Origin: Cyclospora cayetanensis
Lineage: Eukaryota; Apicomplexa; Conoidasida; Eucoccidiorida; Eimeriidae
Direction of reading: 5' to 3'
NCBI RefSeq assembly: GCF_002999335.1
Contig: NW_020312214.1
Span: 235,357 to 299,356, forward strand
DNA: 64,000 nucleotides
Shown here one piece after another: positions 49,441 to 64,000 of the stretch (position 1 is its first letter; each line of letters begins with the position of its first letter). The translations under genes were made by a program, and so were the position numbers. The notes beneath the pieces were generated by a model. It had not been told where the DNA came from, did not search any database, and saw only the letters and a list, made by a program, of their open reading frames with translations.

Positions 49441-52400
49441 AAGCTGTTTGACGAGCAAAGAACTTGCATCAGAGAGACAAAATGTCTTCACCCAGGCTAC
49501 GGAGGAGGAAGGGAGCCGCAAGGACTAGAAAGGGGTCACTTCTGCTTCTATGTAAGCTTACATTGATGCTTAGGGACTGCTAGCATCTCTCATTATGGAT
49601 GTGTAGTAAATCTGTTATCCGAGAAAACGGCGCGGAAATGCAATTTGCTTGTAAAGTCGTTAGTGCAGTCCCCAAGCCCCAGTTTTCTTGACGGGCAGCA
49701 AACCTCTACGATCGGCAAAGCTACAGCAACAAGGTGCCATTTCAGATCGTCGAATGTCCGGTGAACACGGTGTGCTACCGAATTCGTACCCCTATACTTT
49801 GGCGTTATCCCAAGTATACCATGGTAGCCCCAATGGAAGGCGTTCACGCGGGCAAAGCTGCACGCCGTAGAGGTCAGTGTGCCACGAAGTGCTAGGAACA
49901 AAAAACTCCTCACTTTCTCAACAACGCTCATCTCATCGTGGTGCGCAGAGTAGGACCAGTGGCTTAACAAGGTGGGGCAGGGTCTTTCTCCGGGGGCTCA
50001 ACAGCGCAATACGGAACAGACGATTCTAAGCATGCGTTTCGTCTTAGGGCCCTGGGACACGCTTATTTAAATCAATATGTGAATAAAATTTCAGTCGAGT
50101 AATTTCAGGAATAGCAAAACTTGAGAGAGGAGCTCGCGGCTCTGCTAAAAAATGACGAGCTGCCAGCAGGCTGGCCCCCTAGTGGTCCTCCAGCACACCG
50201 CATGTTTCTAATCTGCAGGTCAGCCTAAAGCTGTGTTTGGAGGTATCGGAGCCCGCCACAGCACGGTTGAGAGACTAAGCGGCATGTGGATGACAAATCG
50301 AAAAATGGTAAGGTGCAAGAACAGACCAGCGCTTCTGGGCGTAACCGGCGGTGCTGGAAAAGGACGAAAGGTGACGCATATAGGCTCGCTTGAAGCTCTT
50401 CAAGTAGTTTTTTGCGATAATTTAGAAGCTCCCATTCCTTCATGCTGGCGAAGTGCTTGGCGAACACCACGAATCAACAATCTACTCGGCACTTTAGAAA
50501 ACAAACGTCTTACAATTCCCCATTCACCCAGATTACTACCACTAGACGGCCTTCCACATCAGCACACGCAAGCTCGAGTGTACGTGTATGCCGCTTTACA
50601 GTCGCCAATGACATAGGTACACTGCAACATCAATTTACTATGAATTATTGCTAGCGTATCGATGAGTTTTGGTTGGCTGTCTAAATGGGTGACGTCTGTC
50701 TTCAGCCGAAATGTTAAAAATACCTTCAGCGCCTACGTTGTGAGCTTGACAGTTGTGGAGCCAGCAGTGATACATGAGGCTACGAAAGTGCTCGTTTGTC
50801 ATGAGAAAAATGACGCTTCTGGGATTATGTGCTTCAATTGCAAGAATTGATTCATATCCAGCAAAAATTTGCGCAATTAAGTCTACATTTATGCAGCTTC
50901 AAGGACGTTGTGAAGATCTCTTGGCGTAAATCTTAATTCTTAAATTCCATTCATGAAATTGTTTACATCGTTGCTTCTTTAATTAACCCTTTATTTTAAG
51001 CCTCTGTTTCGACCTGGATATAGGAGGTTGATGCCACAAGGCCGATTATCGGCCGCCTTACAAACCTTCGGTTACTCGCGTTGCCCGATCATTAGCAGCA
51101 TGTTGTCTTGACAGCCGATACTAGTAACGCGGCGAGTACCACTCTCTCTTCAGAAAGCTGCGGGCTCTCCAAAGCATCGAGTTTGTGCTTCTTGTTCCCA
51201 TGGCTTCACATAAGCTGAGTAGCGCTATCTTGTGAGGGAATAGAAACTCTGTGGTCATGGTGTGGCTCTCAAAAAACGGGTAGCATTGTATAGGCATCAT
51301 TGTAGTGTACAGAGAGACAATCTTTAATGGGATCGAAGAGTACTTTTTAACAGTTGGATAATCCTAGAGTTGTTTGGTGGCGGGGGTACCTCCTGCAGGA
51401 CGACTCTACAGTGAAGAATAACGAAGGTGTCATGAGTCTCATCATAGATAGGGAATCGAAGTTCGTGAATGCTCTCCGGTACTCCTTTGTGGGTCGCTTA
51501 CGAATGGACCATACGATGGCCACTGCGAAGCACCGGGAGGCGAATGGGCCGAAAAATGAACCTACCACAGTCCTCTGCAGCATGTGCCACTTGACTCCTA
51601 GACAAATTCAATGGCTTGGCTTGCCTGTCTTCCTTTTGCAGGCTGGATCTATTGAACAACGGTACATTTCTGTACTCGTTGGCCTCTCATTTCCCTGTTG
51701 TACACTGAAGAGCCTTCTTCGATCAGACACTAGAGCTGGTGGTCCAGGGCCTGCACTATCTTAACAGAACAGCAATCCAGGAAACAGCTGGCTAGTCCAC
51801 GAGAACTTTTCCACAAGTCTCACGAGACACATAAACAGAATTATCGTATACGGTGGCCGAATGCGCTGAGGAGGTTTGATCCTAGATAATAAGTAGGCTC
51901 TACAACGTCCATCAGGTGATCAGAAAAAGGGGTTTGTGGCTCGGAGGCCATGGCCATTTACCATCCTCACACGAATTAATGTTCTCTGCTAGTCTCCCTG
52001 TTGCCCAATAGTTGGCGTGCCACAGGACTTTTAAGCTGGCAATCTAATAAAGAAGTTTCGGTGTTTCCCAAATCATTCGCACACTTGCTGCTTTGAAATG
52101 TGACCTTGGGGAGGCGGAGCGACCACAGGAGGTCGCCGAGCGGCTGGATTCTTGGACTGTTAGTCGTCGAGGGCACACTAGACGACTGCTTTCAGTAAGA
52201 AATCGGAGGAACGCCAGCCGAAGTGACTGAAGGAAGAGCACCGACAGACTCCGTTGCCTCAAGGAGAATTGTGGAGCTGTGTTGTTTTCAACGCTAGTGG
52301 CCCTGGATAGTAGTCCTCGCCTTCCTTGACATTTTTCTTCCCTCGCGTATGTTGTATGCCTGGGATAGCAACCTTTGTCTATGAGTAGTATTGAAGACTT

Positions 52401-53034
52401 GCAAGATGTTCTCTACACACAGCTTTATGTTAAGGCACCTTCATGTTTGTTGAGCTTACATTACTCCGTGATGATGCTTGTGGGCAGTGAATGCGACTAT
52501 GTTGCATAGACCACCTAAGGGGAGGCACAACTTGCTGTATGAGGCGCAAGGCCCGGAGACACTACTGAAGTAATGTGCATTTGACTTTCCTCATATATTT
52601 TCGTGTCCCATGTTTTGTCTCAACAACAGGCTCACACATTTCAGCGCATCGACGACAGTGAGCCATCGAACCGCCGTGGTTCTGTCGGTCTACCCTCTAG
52701 TTGATTGCTTCAAAAGCTGGTGTCTGTACTTTTCCTCCCATATCTTTCATTTTTGGTTCAAACACACGTTCGCTTTTCTTATTTGCACAAACCTAGCGTT
52801 TCTGCCTGCCTGGATCGTCCTAATAGGGTGAAAAATCTTTTGTTATTCTGCATGCAGTTGGTATTGACGGGCACATATGGCTTGAGGGTGTGTGGTTTGG
52901 ATGGGGAAAGATGTATCAGGTCAAGCTATGTTCAAGCAGCTAATATTGGACTTACAATCAGCGAAGAATCGATAAATCAACTTTTTTGTTTGTATAACTT
53001 ATTGTACAGTAGTGTTAGATTGATAGAAGAAGAC

Positions 53035-53640
53035 GCAGCGGTGTGTGCGTGTTTACTAGATGCTACGTGCACCTGCCTGCGCATGCTCGTAATGCTTGCA
53101 TGGTGCAGCTACACGCTTCATAGTTGCCCCACATCCTTCGTGTCGGGCACTTTGAGGGGTTCGGACAGGGAGAGGCTGGGGTTCTTGTAAAATCACTCAA
53201 TAACCTTTTTTGGCTTGTATCAAGTCTGGCGTGAAGTGTTTCTCCACAGACCCCCATTAAAGGGTGGCAGCACAACACTGCATCCACAGCTAGCGGATGA
53301 GTGGGGGGAAAATGCATTTAACCAAGCAATGCTACCCGCGGCAATACTCTACCTAAGGTCTCCGCAGGGAGGAATGTTTATCTTGAGTAAATTGAGTGAG
53401 AGAAACTTACTTGATGTCTTACTGAATTGCTTCCGCTTTCGCCTGCCCGCGTCCCTCAAAGTTTCCCACAGAAGGAAAGAGGAAAGCTAGGGTGCATGTA
53501 ATTGCACCATCCAGGCACTCCGGGCATGCATAGCTAGTTCCACGTAGCATGCAGTACACACACTCATATGCTGCGCTTTTTGTATGGAGCAAACAAAACA
53601 ATGAAATAAATTGGGTGTAAGAACAGACAATACAAAAGTA
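53035..53640. repeat. Foldback (MITE-like) element with long inverted repeats
   Basis: The left arm (53035-53130) contains CTAGATGCTACGTGCACCTG, then GCATGCTCGTAATGCTTGCA and TGGTGCAGCTACACGC. The right arm (53495-53590), on the minus strand, contains CTGCATGCTACGTGGAACTA, then GCATGCCCGGAGTGCCTGGA and TGGTGCAATTACATGC. The arms align over about 95 bases with few gaps. Weaker similarity continues inward on both sides, so the two halves look like head-to-head copies of the repeat's left module. No transposase frame is present. Confidence 0.7.
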
Positions 53641-54667
53641 TTTATGCTTTTTGATTGTCAAATAAATGACAAATAAATGAAGCCAGGGTAGGGAAAAAAT
53701 TCGTAAGAATGGCATAGCCAATTACACATCGCAGGTTTGCTATCCATTACCGGCCAAGCCCTAGTGGTTGGATCAGAAGCAAAGTACCATCCGAATAAAG
53801 CTAGCGGCAGTCCAAGCTACGTTGGTATTGCTATCAGGATGAGTGCTCCACCTCTTATTTAGGCGCGCTGCATAACAGAATTGTATTCGAGCCACCACAG
53901 ACCATCTATCCTGCCCACATGAGCAAGGCAGCTAGAAAGTCGTTAGCACTTTAATTAAACAGCTGAGACAACTTTTTAATAGCCCTTTTTAGCTTGAAAC
54001 ATGCGTTTCGATAACTGTCGTGTTACATACCTTGGGCGTAGAGGGTCGTTGTGGCTAGTCACTGCCTGCCAAACTCAGCATGTAAGACGAGTGCTGGCAG
54101 TCAGTCAGCTGCAGTGTTCTCCAATGAATGCGTACGAATATGCTTTCGAGAAATTGCAGTGTTTTCTCTATCATGTGAGGGCTTTGGCGGGGAAATCTAC
54201 CGCATCGAGTACTTCGATCATGCCCTGAGCTTCCACCGCTCCCCAAGAAGCGTTCCTTTTCCATTGTACTAGTTGACCACTTCATCTAATACTGCTCGCT
54301 TTCGGATCACTTTTTTGCCGTTGAGAAATTAATGTTAGGTCTGGTGGTAATGGCTTTGAACGTTTCTGTGGAGGCTCAGTAAGGCATGGTAAACAGGAGC
54401 ATGCCATGGTCTAGGGAGGATATCGACCTTCACAGCTCAATTTCTTACCCAGCGTTGTGAACCCAATTTTGTTTCTGTTCGAACCCATCCGCGTTTGGCC
54501 ACGATCTGTAAGAGCTGGGGCGTAGGCTTGCTCTGCAGAATTCCACGTCTCTTGTATTTGTTTTGATTGCATCCTCTGTATGGTATTGCTGCTCACTGTG
54601 CCGTCTCCCCTAAGACCTCAGGACAACTGGGAAAGTAAGCCAGAAGAGCTTAGATTCAGCTGCGAAA

Positions 54668-56260
54668 ATGGGGGCTGTCTGCGGCAAGCAGAAATCGGTA
54701 ACCGAACCAAAGACCCGTCAAGCTGCAGTAGAGGTGTCAGATGCACCAGTTGGTCCCAACTCAAACCAACCGCCACCAATTGCCGCATCTGCCGTATGCC
54801 CTAATACAGCGCGGGACAAAGGCAAGGTGGACAAGGTAGAGGAGTTTGTTACAGGAGAGGGCGACGGTGTCTATTTGATGCTCGTCACCGAGAACAACAC
54901 CACCTCTCTTGTGCAGCAGTATGCCCATTCGAGACCCCAAGTACCCGAAGGCGACTTGTTGCTGCTCCAGATTAAACCTCCCGTGTATGTTGAAATCAAG
55001 GAAAGCAGATTTGCCGTGCAAAATGGAAAGCGAACACTCAAAGTGGGGCTCTCGGTGAGTCGTTCAATTATGCAGTTAATCGGCCCAACATTGCATTGCA
55101 TGCAGATATCTTACGTGCCTTTTATATCGTGTAGATGTTTGCATCCAACTTCATGTGCGTTTTGTTGACCCAGTGCATCTTAACATTGTGTGTAGCTCGG
55201 GCTTTTGGAGTGATTGTAGCCGTACTCCTAGTAGGTTGTCCTGTTCTGGAAAACTATCCTTTCAGGTACTGAGGTAGGTCTATCTCGAGTTTTGATGACT
55301 TTTTGAGACAATACAGTTCTACTTATGGAAATTGTGCTGTCTATATGCGTCCAGTTGGCCATGGGAAACCCCGATGGCCAAAAGAAAGTTTGCGAGGCGG
55401 TGTTGGAGTGCCTACGGCTAACGTGCGCCTACTCAGCGTATATTCACTGCTACGCTGCTATGGAAAAGGCACCTTTTTCGGTATTATTAGTAGTATGTGA
55501 GCGACATGAACCGGTACGTCGGCTCAGGTTGCCAAGTTCCCACTGCACTTTATCCTACGGGCTGTGCAACTGAGTAAGCGAAAACGGAGATTTTTGACAG
55601 GAATTTTCAGCGCCTTTGTGGGAATACTGCAAGGCGTAAATAATCAGTGTAGTCTGCCTTCTACCTAGGGACCAGATCGCGTTCCGTTCTTCATTTCTAT
55701 GCGTTAAGGGTATGTTGTTGAGTTCTGCACTTTCCTATCAGGCGTGTATCAAAGACGGTCCAGATGGTTCAAAGTACGTGACGGCTAGCGCTGAGGGGAC
55801 TCAAGAGGAAAAAGTGGATGCGCAAGGCACAGCTGAAGTTGTAGTGTCAGAGAAGGTCGAAGACCCAGCAAACCCTAAGGCGGAAGAGGCAAAACATTTA
55901 GCCGATAGAGCTGGGGACAGTACGAAAGACCAGGAAACTGAAAACTCGCCAACAGCATCAAAAGGGGAAAAAGGGCTTACCATCTTTGAGGACGTTAATC
56001 CAGTAGTTACGGAGACCACCGCACCTAAACTTCTCAAGCAAGTTCAGGTCCTTCGTCATATGGCTGAAGGAAGATCCCCCAATTTCTCCCTCCTTCGATA
56101 TATGCTCGTTGTTCCATTGTCAAAACCCGATGCAGAAAATGTCCTGAAGGATGGCACAGTAGTGGACGATGGGGGCATGGATGCACTACAGAAAAGCGTC
56201 GAAAAACTCCGTACGCCACATCCTATAGGAAGATTACGTAGTAAATGTATATACCCCTAG
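54668..56260 (+). CDS. Putative dually acylated pellicle protein (ISP-like N-terminus)
   Basis: Two exons, 54668-55054 and 55742-56260, give 301 aa. The N-terminus MGAVCGKQKS has Gly2 for N-myristoylation and Cys5 for palmitoylation, the layout of apicomplexan inner-membrane-complex ISP proteins and other peripheral pellicle proteins. Residues about 60-128 form a compact beta-rich region (GVYLMLVTENNTTSLVQQY, then LLLLQIKPPVYVEIKESRFA and VQNGKRTLKVGLS). The second exon continues this fold briefly (KDGPDGSKYVTAS), then is acidic and disordered, then has a second folded-looking segment (LLKQVQVLRHMAEGRS, SLLRYMLVVPLS). I cannot match it to a specific ISP; lipid anchoring is inferred from sequence. 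The intron is 687 nt and a further exon inside it is possible (open frame 55325-55573). Confidence 0.68.
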
Positions 56261-59807
<3,547 letters not shown>

Positions 59808-61195
59808 ATCGGAACCTCTACAGATGTGTATAGTAGCTGTCACTTCAGTGCCTGTTCTTTGCTGTAGTTTAGGTACATTAGCAGCAGCCAATATGGGAGC
59901 AGTGCTGCGTGTCGTTAAACATCCTTCTTTGCAATTGCTTGACCTCCTGTTCCTCTCCACACGGTGGCAATGCTATTGGGCATTGTCCTACCGGCAGATC
60001 CCAACGTAAATCGTAAATATTTGGTTACCCCAGGGAAGAACAAACTCGAAAGCACGCTGTGGCTTAGTTTGTCGCATTTCATTGACCACTTGTTGCTTGC
60101 CCAGGTTTTTTGCCGTCTATGTCGCATGTGCGTAATTTAGCATGACGGGTAGTGTCTCAGCTGTGCCCCGTCTACAAAGGGAGTTTGCCATGGGTAGCCA
60201 AGGGTACAACTTGAGCCTACAAATGGGGTGTTCCTAGCTCCTCATGGGCGGATTAGCAGCCCCGGTTATCGTGAAAATCACTGGTTGGTCAATCTTTGAT
60301 AGGCCAGCTAGCATTTGCGGAATCAGCGACCTGGCTAGAGGCGGCTAAAGCGGGGGCAAGTGAAAAAATTAAACAGCAATTACGCAGCGTTGCAGTGGGC
60401 GCGGCTCAATGTTGCCAGCACATACCTTCGTCCTGGTGTTGCCAGTAGGCTAGGTTGTTTGCGTGTGCTGCTTTACACGCCAGGGGCCGCTTATAGGCCG
60501 TTGCCGTCTTCTACCAGGCATCCGGACCGTTGGGGGTGCGACTGGTTTCATCCTAATGTTCAAAAGCAGGCATGAAGGCATGCTTACGTGTTGAGCAGCT
60601 GTGTCTATTTGTGTTTAAACGAAAATTCTCTGGATACTGGACTCGCACGGTGTGCTACAGCGCCATTCGAATTGCCGTGGCATTGCGAGGTGCAAAATTG
60701 GGAGGCAAACCCGAGTTTTTAACTAGTTTTTCTTTCGACGGACTTCCAGATGATAGTCCGGTTCTACTGTGAGGACGTGCTACCAGAATGCACAAGGCAA
60801 TGGATCCAGCCAAATAGTTCATATGGAACAAAGCACATGCATAGCGCATAGGTTAGCTCTCAGGAGCTGCGCGTTGTGCCGATGTCTGCGTGGGATTAAG
60901 AAAAGTGGTGTGATTCACGCCAGTGCCCAGCATGCACTACAATTCATAGTGCACACGTGCGCTCTCTGAAGAGGACAAGCTGCGATTCCATCCATTCTTC
61001 ATGAGGCTCAGAACATTAGCTGAGCCAGGTTCGCGTGACTCCTGTCGGCACGTCACTTGAATAAGGGTGCTCGCCACCAGAGGATAACCCTGGGAATCGC
61101 TGGCTTCCAGCGTTTATAATACAGCATATTCTGTGGCTAGGCATATGCTATTAATGACACTTTGGCACGTAAAGCAGCAAAATGAAGTGTAAATA
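59808..61195. other. Intergenic stretch between convergent MDH and UBL genes
   Basis: The flanking genes converge. No gene or RNA is recognised. Confidence 0.5.
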
Positions 61196-61406
61196 CTATG
61201 AAATGATGCACATACAGTTCGTGCCGCGTGGCGCCCCCGTTTTTACATTTCGCTTGTAAACGATAACAATATGACAGGCAAAGGGAAAGTCATTGTGCAT
61301 GCCAATGCGATAGTCTTGTAAGGTCTTTGCATCCCTGAGTTCCTTACCGCAGTGAAACATCCGCAGTCTGGCGACATCTTCTGCCGGTCCTAATGCATCT
61401 GTCCAC
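61196..61406 (-). CDS. Last exon of a prenylated ubiquitin-fold protein (UBL3/MUB-like), 5' exon(s) not found
   Basis: The exon runs from an acceptor at 61407 (TTTCACAG) to a stop at 61196, encoding about 69 aa and entered in phase 2. It reads WTDALGPAEDVARLRMFHCG, then KELRDAKTLQDYRIG and FACHIVIVYKR, matching the second half of a ubiquitin fold (the helix end, LRLIxxGKxLxDxxTLxxY and the last strand). It ends NCMCIIS, so the last four residues CIIS form a CAAX prenylation box with a second Cys two residues upstream for palmitoylation. That combination marks the membrane-anchored ubiquitin-fold proteins UBL3 and MUB, which sit at the plasma membrane and bind E2 enzymes or sort proteins to vesicles. 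An in-frame ATG at 61433 could start a shorter unspliced form but would lack the first beta-hairpin. The upstream exons should lie between 61500 and 62300. Confidence 0.65.
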
Positions 61407-63111
61407 CTGTGAAATAGCAAGTCATCTTTCACTTCCATAATGGTTGTTCCACACTGTGAACACCCAAGCACGCATGTTGACAAAATCACTTTTAGGAAGG
61501 ACTCGGGGTGGCAAGCGAGAATTCACACAACTGTCATTGCAGCTGCGCAAACCGCATGCTCCAGTTGATCCTGCTTACCTCATATGTCCCCACAATAGGG
61601 CCCTGTAACTGGTTTGAAAATATAAATTTTATTTGGGTTCGGGTTGTTGGGTTCTGGCGGTTCATCGTCTTCCATATGGCATATGATTTAAGGCGTATCA
61701 ACCACCCCATAGTGCCCTGACCGCCACGGTATACAGTGCGCCAGAAGTCATGTAGCTAGGCGCACCGTAGTGATTCCACAAATAATGAGTAAAGTGGCAG
61801 TACCGCTTGCCAGGCACAAACCGCTCATCCGAGGCGATGTAGTGGACGAAGCTCGTCCGTGCACTCCACGCGGGCCGCACAAGGACGGGCTAACAAAACC
61901 CGTTTAGCTGTGCCATTAGGGAGATTTACTTGATGAAAACTAATCAATATGTCTTACCACACAGCTGCTACTTGCAAATGACCCTTTCAGGCCACGCGAG
62001 CTTCGAAATGTGCAGCAAGGGAAGCACAGTTTGAATGGATGAAACTTCGAAACGAACCCGCAGAAACAGCAGTATTACATGACAAATGCCACTGAAAGAC
62101 AGTAATGCCACAGCAATCTTCGAAGACAAATGCGCTTTGCAGGAAGAAGAGCAGAACCAATGGCCCCAAATTTCTGTTCGCCGCAGGCATGCCCAGTGGT
62201 CCTAAGCTAACAGAGCAGGAGAAAAAGATATTCCAACAAAGCCCAGCTCCGTTTACAAAATTTTCTTTAGATTTACTGTGTATAGAGAAACAAATAGGGC
62301 TGCTCGTTGCGTGAGCAATGCTTACGGTGTCACTGTTTTCAAAGGCAATGGGGGCCCCCTGAATGCCACGTGTCTCATGGTATCAATGAGTGCGTCCAAC
62401 GATCCACAAAAGTTCCTTTGGTATTCTAGGCTCTACTTATTTGCTATTATTCTATGAGTTGGCAACAATGTGTTCGCCGTGGCAGCTAATGAAAAGCTGA
62501 GTACGTCGGTTGCTCCCGAGCATGCCGCTGAAAGGACTATTGTGGTGGAGTACATCTAAGATTTTCCTGGGGCTTCCCTTTGGGGAAATTCTTGTTTCCA
62601 AAGACGGTATCACTGCTATCATTATAGGGTAACTTTCCAGCCCGTAGATTTGTTCCTTCAGCAGTGAAATATCTACCTTGTGTCTGGCAATGCTCGTCCA
62701 CTGTTATAAATGTAGTTCGCGATGCACTACTGCAGCCGATATAACTAGATAAGTTACTTTTTAATGGATAATGGATTCATAATTGCCATTATGCTATCTT
62801 CCATCTATCTTAAGGTGTGTCGAACAACGCGTGTGTGTGCCTTGGGCCACGCTAAGCCTGGACGCTTCTTGATATAATTCAACTCACAATTAGTTTAAAA
62901 TTGGCCCTACAATGTAGCTTTTTGTTTGCACATATTTGCACTAGATGTACTTAAAATTCCGCCTTTCTGTATTGGGCTAGCGCTACTGTTCAATGGTTTG
63001 ATAATATGCGAACATTCAAGTCGGTTGTAATATTCGTTATATATTCTTTATTAAAATTAATAAAAGGAGTAAAAAGCAATAAAATGCAGCTTAGCCAGCT
63101 ACAGTACGGTA
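61407..63111. other. Stretch upstream of the UBL exon
   Basis: Probably contains the missing 5' exon or exons of the UBL3/MUB-like gene and its promoter, but I could not fix them. An uncertain candidate lies on the minus strand at about 61995-62100 (frame WHLSCNTAVSAGSFRSFIHS). From about 62700 to 63110 the DNA is AT-rich with no frame of note. Confidence 0.35.
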
Positions 63112-64000
63112 TGAAATAATGTGTGTTTGTGCGCTAGATACTATGCGCGTCTAGCTCTGACTGCTAGGAAAATTCGAGCAGTGGAGCCACCGACATCTAA
63201 CCTCTTTCTTTCCCCTCATGTGGGGACGCTGAGAGCCTCGATAGGGGAATAGAGAAAGCCATTTAAGAACATGGCACAAAATCTTTAATTAACTTTGCAT
63301 TGGATCTGCATTGGAGTGCCCCTTCACACCGGTTTTCGGTGAAGATCTCCAGTTGTAGCACATTGTTAGTTGCCCCTGCTTCTCCTCTCATTGGCTGGCT
63401 GAAAGTCTAACGAAGTGTCAGGGTTCTCCGAAGTCTTTTCTTGTTCTGCAGTCCATCTGGTTATTCAACAACTCAGTATATCCGAAAACAGTTGTCTTAT
63501 GAGATATGCCTTAATATAGGTGGCACACCGCCTGTATAGGCAGCAGTGGCTGGCTTGCAAGCTAATATTAAAGCAATAAGCCCGCAACTGGTAGAAAGGA
63601 ATAAGTTGTCAGCCGATTATATTATTTCGAAGTCGTCGATGAGCCTATGCTGACCAGGAAAGCATGACGGACGTGGGGATGGGAAAGTTCTCAAAGATTC
63701 CATCCTCCAGTAGGAGAAGATTCTCGCTTCATATCCCACAGATAAAAGAAAGCAAGTCCCCTTTGCAGCGTGTTTACTGGAGGCAAAGCTCACTTACTGG
63801 TGTTTCTATTCACGTAGCAGATGTAACCAACCTATAGATTGCTAGGGTTCAAGCCGTCGTACACGATCAGGCCCACGGTTTATGCTGAGATCCGCTCAAC
63901 AGCAGGCTTTGAGACGATCTAGAGAACTGAAGCAGGAAGAAGTGCCAGTAGGTCGGAGTATGGGGAAATATAAAATCTTGGCTTACAAAGCACACAGTGT
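63112..64000 (+). repeat. Dispersed repeat family, long copy 3, cut by right edge
   Basis: Begins with GTGTTTGTGCGCTAGATACT near 63123 and keeps the family order: a TTTGCATTGGATCTGCATTG block near 63292, TGCTGACCAGGAAAGCATGA at 63648, TCTCGCTTCATATCCCACAG near 63722 and GAGATCCGCTCAACAGCA near 63887. It matches 48181-48950 over about 800 bases and should continue past the window. Confidence 0.65.

Larger units (their letters stand above)
46701..54667. other. Gene-poor, repeat-rich stretch
   Basis: About 8 kb without a recognisable gene. It holds long repeat copy 2 (48170-49440) and the clearest foldback element (53035-53640). Frames of up to 161 codons (52705-53190) overlap these repeats and show no conserved motif. 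The first few hundred bases are probably the ApiAP2 promoter region. Confidence 0.5.

Overview
This window is nuclear DNA from an apicomplexan, most likely a coccidian of the Eimeria/Cyclospora type. The evidence is an ApiAP2 factor that pairs an AP2 domain with a C-terminal ACDC-like domain, intron-rich genes, Gln/Ala-rich runs in long proteins, a doubly acylated N-terminus of the kind seen on pellicle proteins, and spliced housekeeping genes that are eukaryotic throughout. The genus is inferred; no species marker is visible. All gene models were built by eye from protein motifs, splice consensus and reading-frame phase, and every joined exon set given here keeps frame.

Layout, left to right: an aldo-keto reductase running off the left edge (-); about 7.5 kb without recognisable genes but with two repeat fragments; eIF4A (+); a TB2/DP1/HVA22 (REEP-type) ER membrane protein (+); a nine-exon clustered-mitochondria (CLU) protein of about 1,708 aa (-); an Ala/Ser-rich protein with an ELM2-like motif (-); about 6.8 kb of gene-poor, repeat-bearing DNA; a Gly/Pro/Met-rich protein with a propeller-like C-terminus (+); the NEDD8 E1 catalytic subunit UBA3 (-, first exon not found); a small membrane protein (+); the spliceosomal RED/IK protein (+); an ApiAP2 factor (-); about 8 kb of repeat-rich DNA; a putative dually acylated pellicle protein (+); malate dehydrogenase (+); the last exon of a prenylated ubiquitin-fold protein (-); and a final repeat copy cut by the right edge.

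The genes are unrelated housekeeping and regulatory loci rather than an operon or pathway cluster. Two loose themes are ubiquitin-like chemistry (UBA3 and a UBL3/MUB-like protein) and gene expression (eIF4A, RED, ApiAP2, ELM2-like).

The most notable non-gene signals are: (1) a diverged dispersed repeat at least 1.2 kb long with three collinear plus-strand copies, plus foldback derivatives whose arms are inverted copies of its left end; and (2) four GC-AG introns among roughly 48 modelled ones, all at otherwise strong donor sites. No CRISPR array, tRNA, rRNA or prokaryotic-type operon was found.
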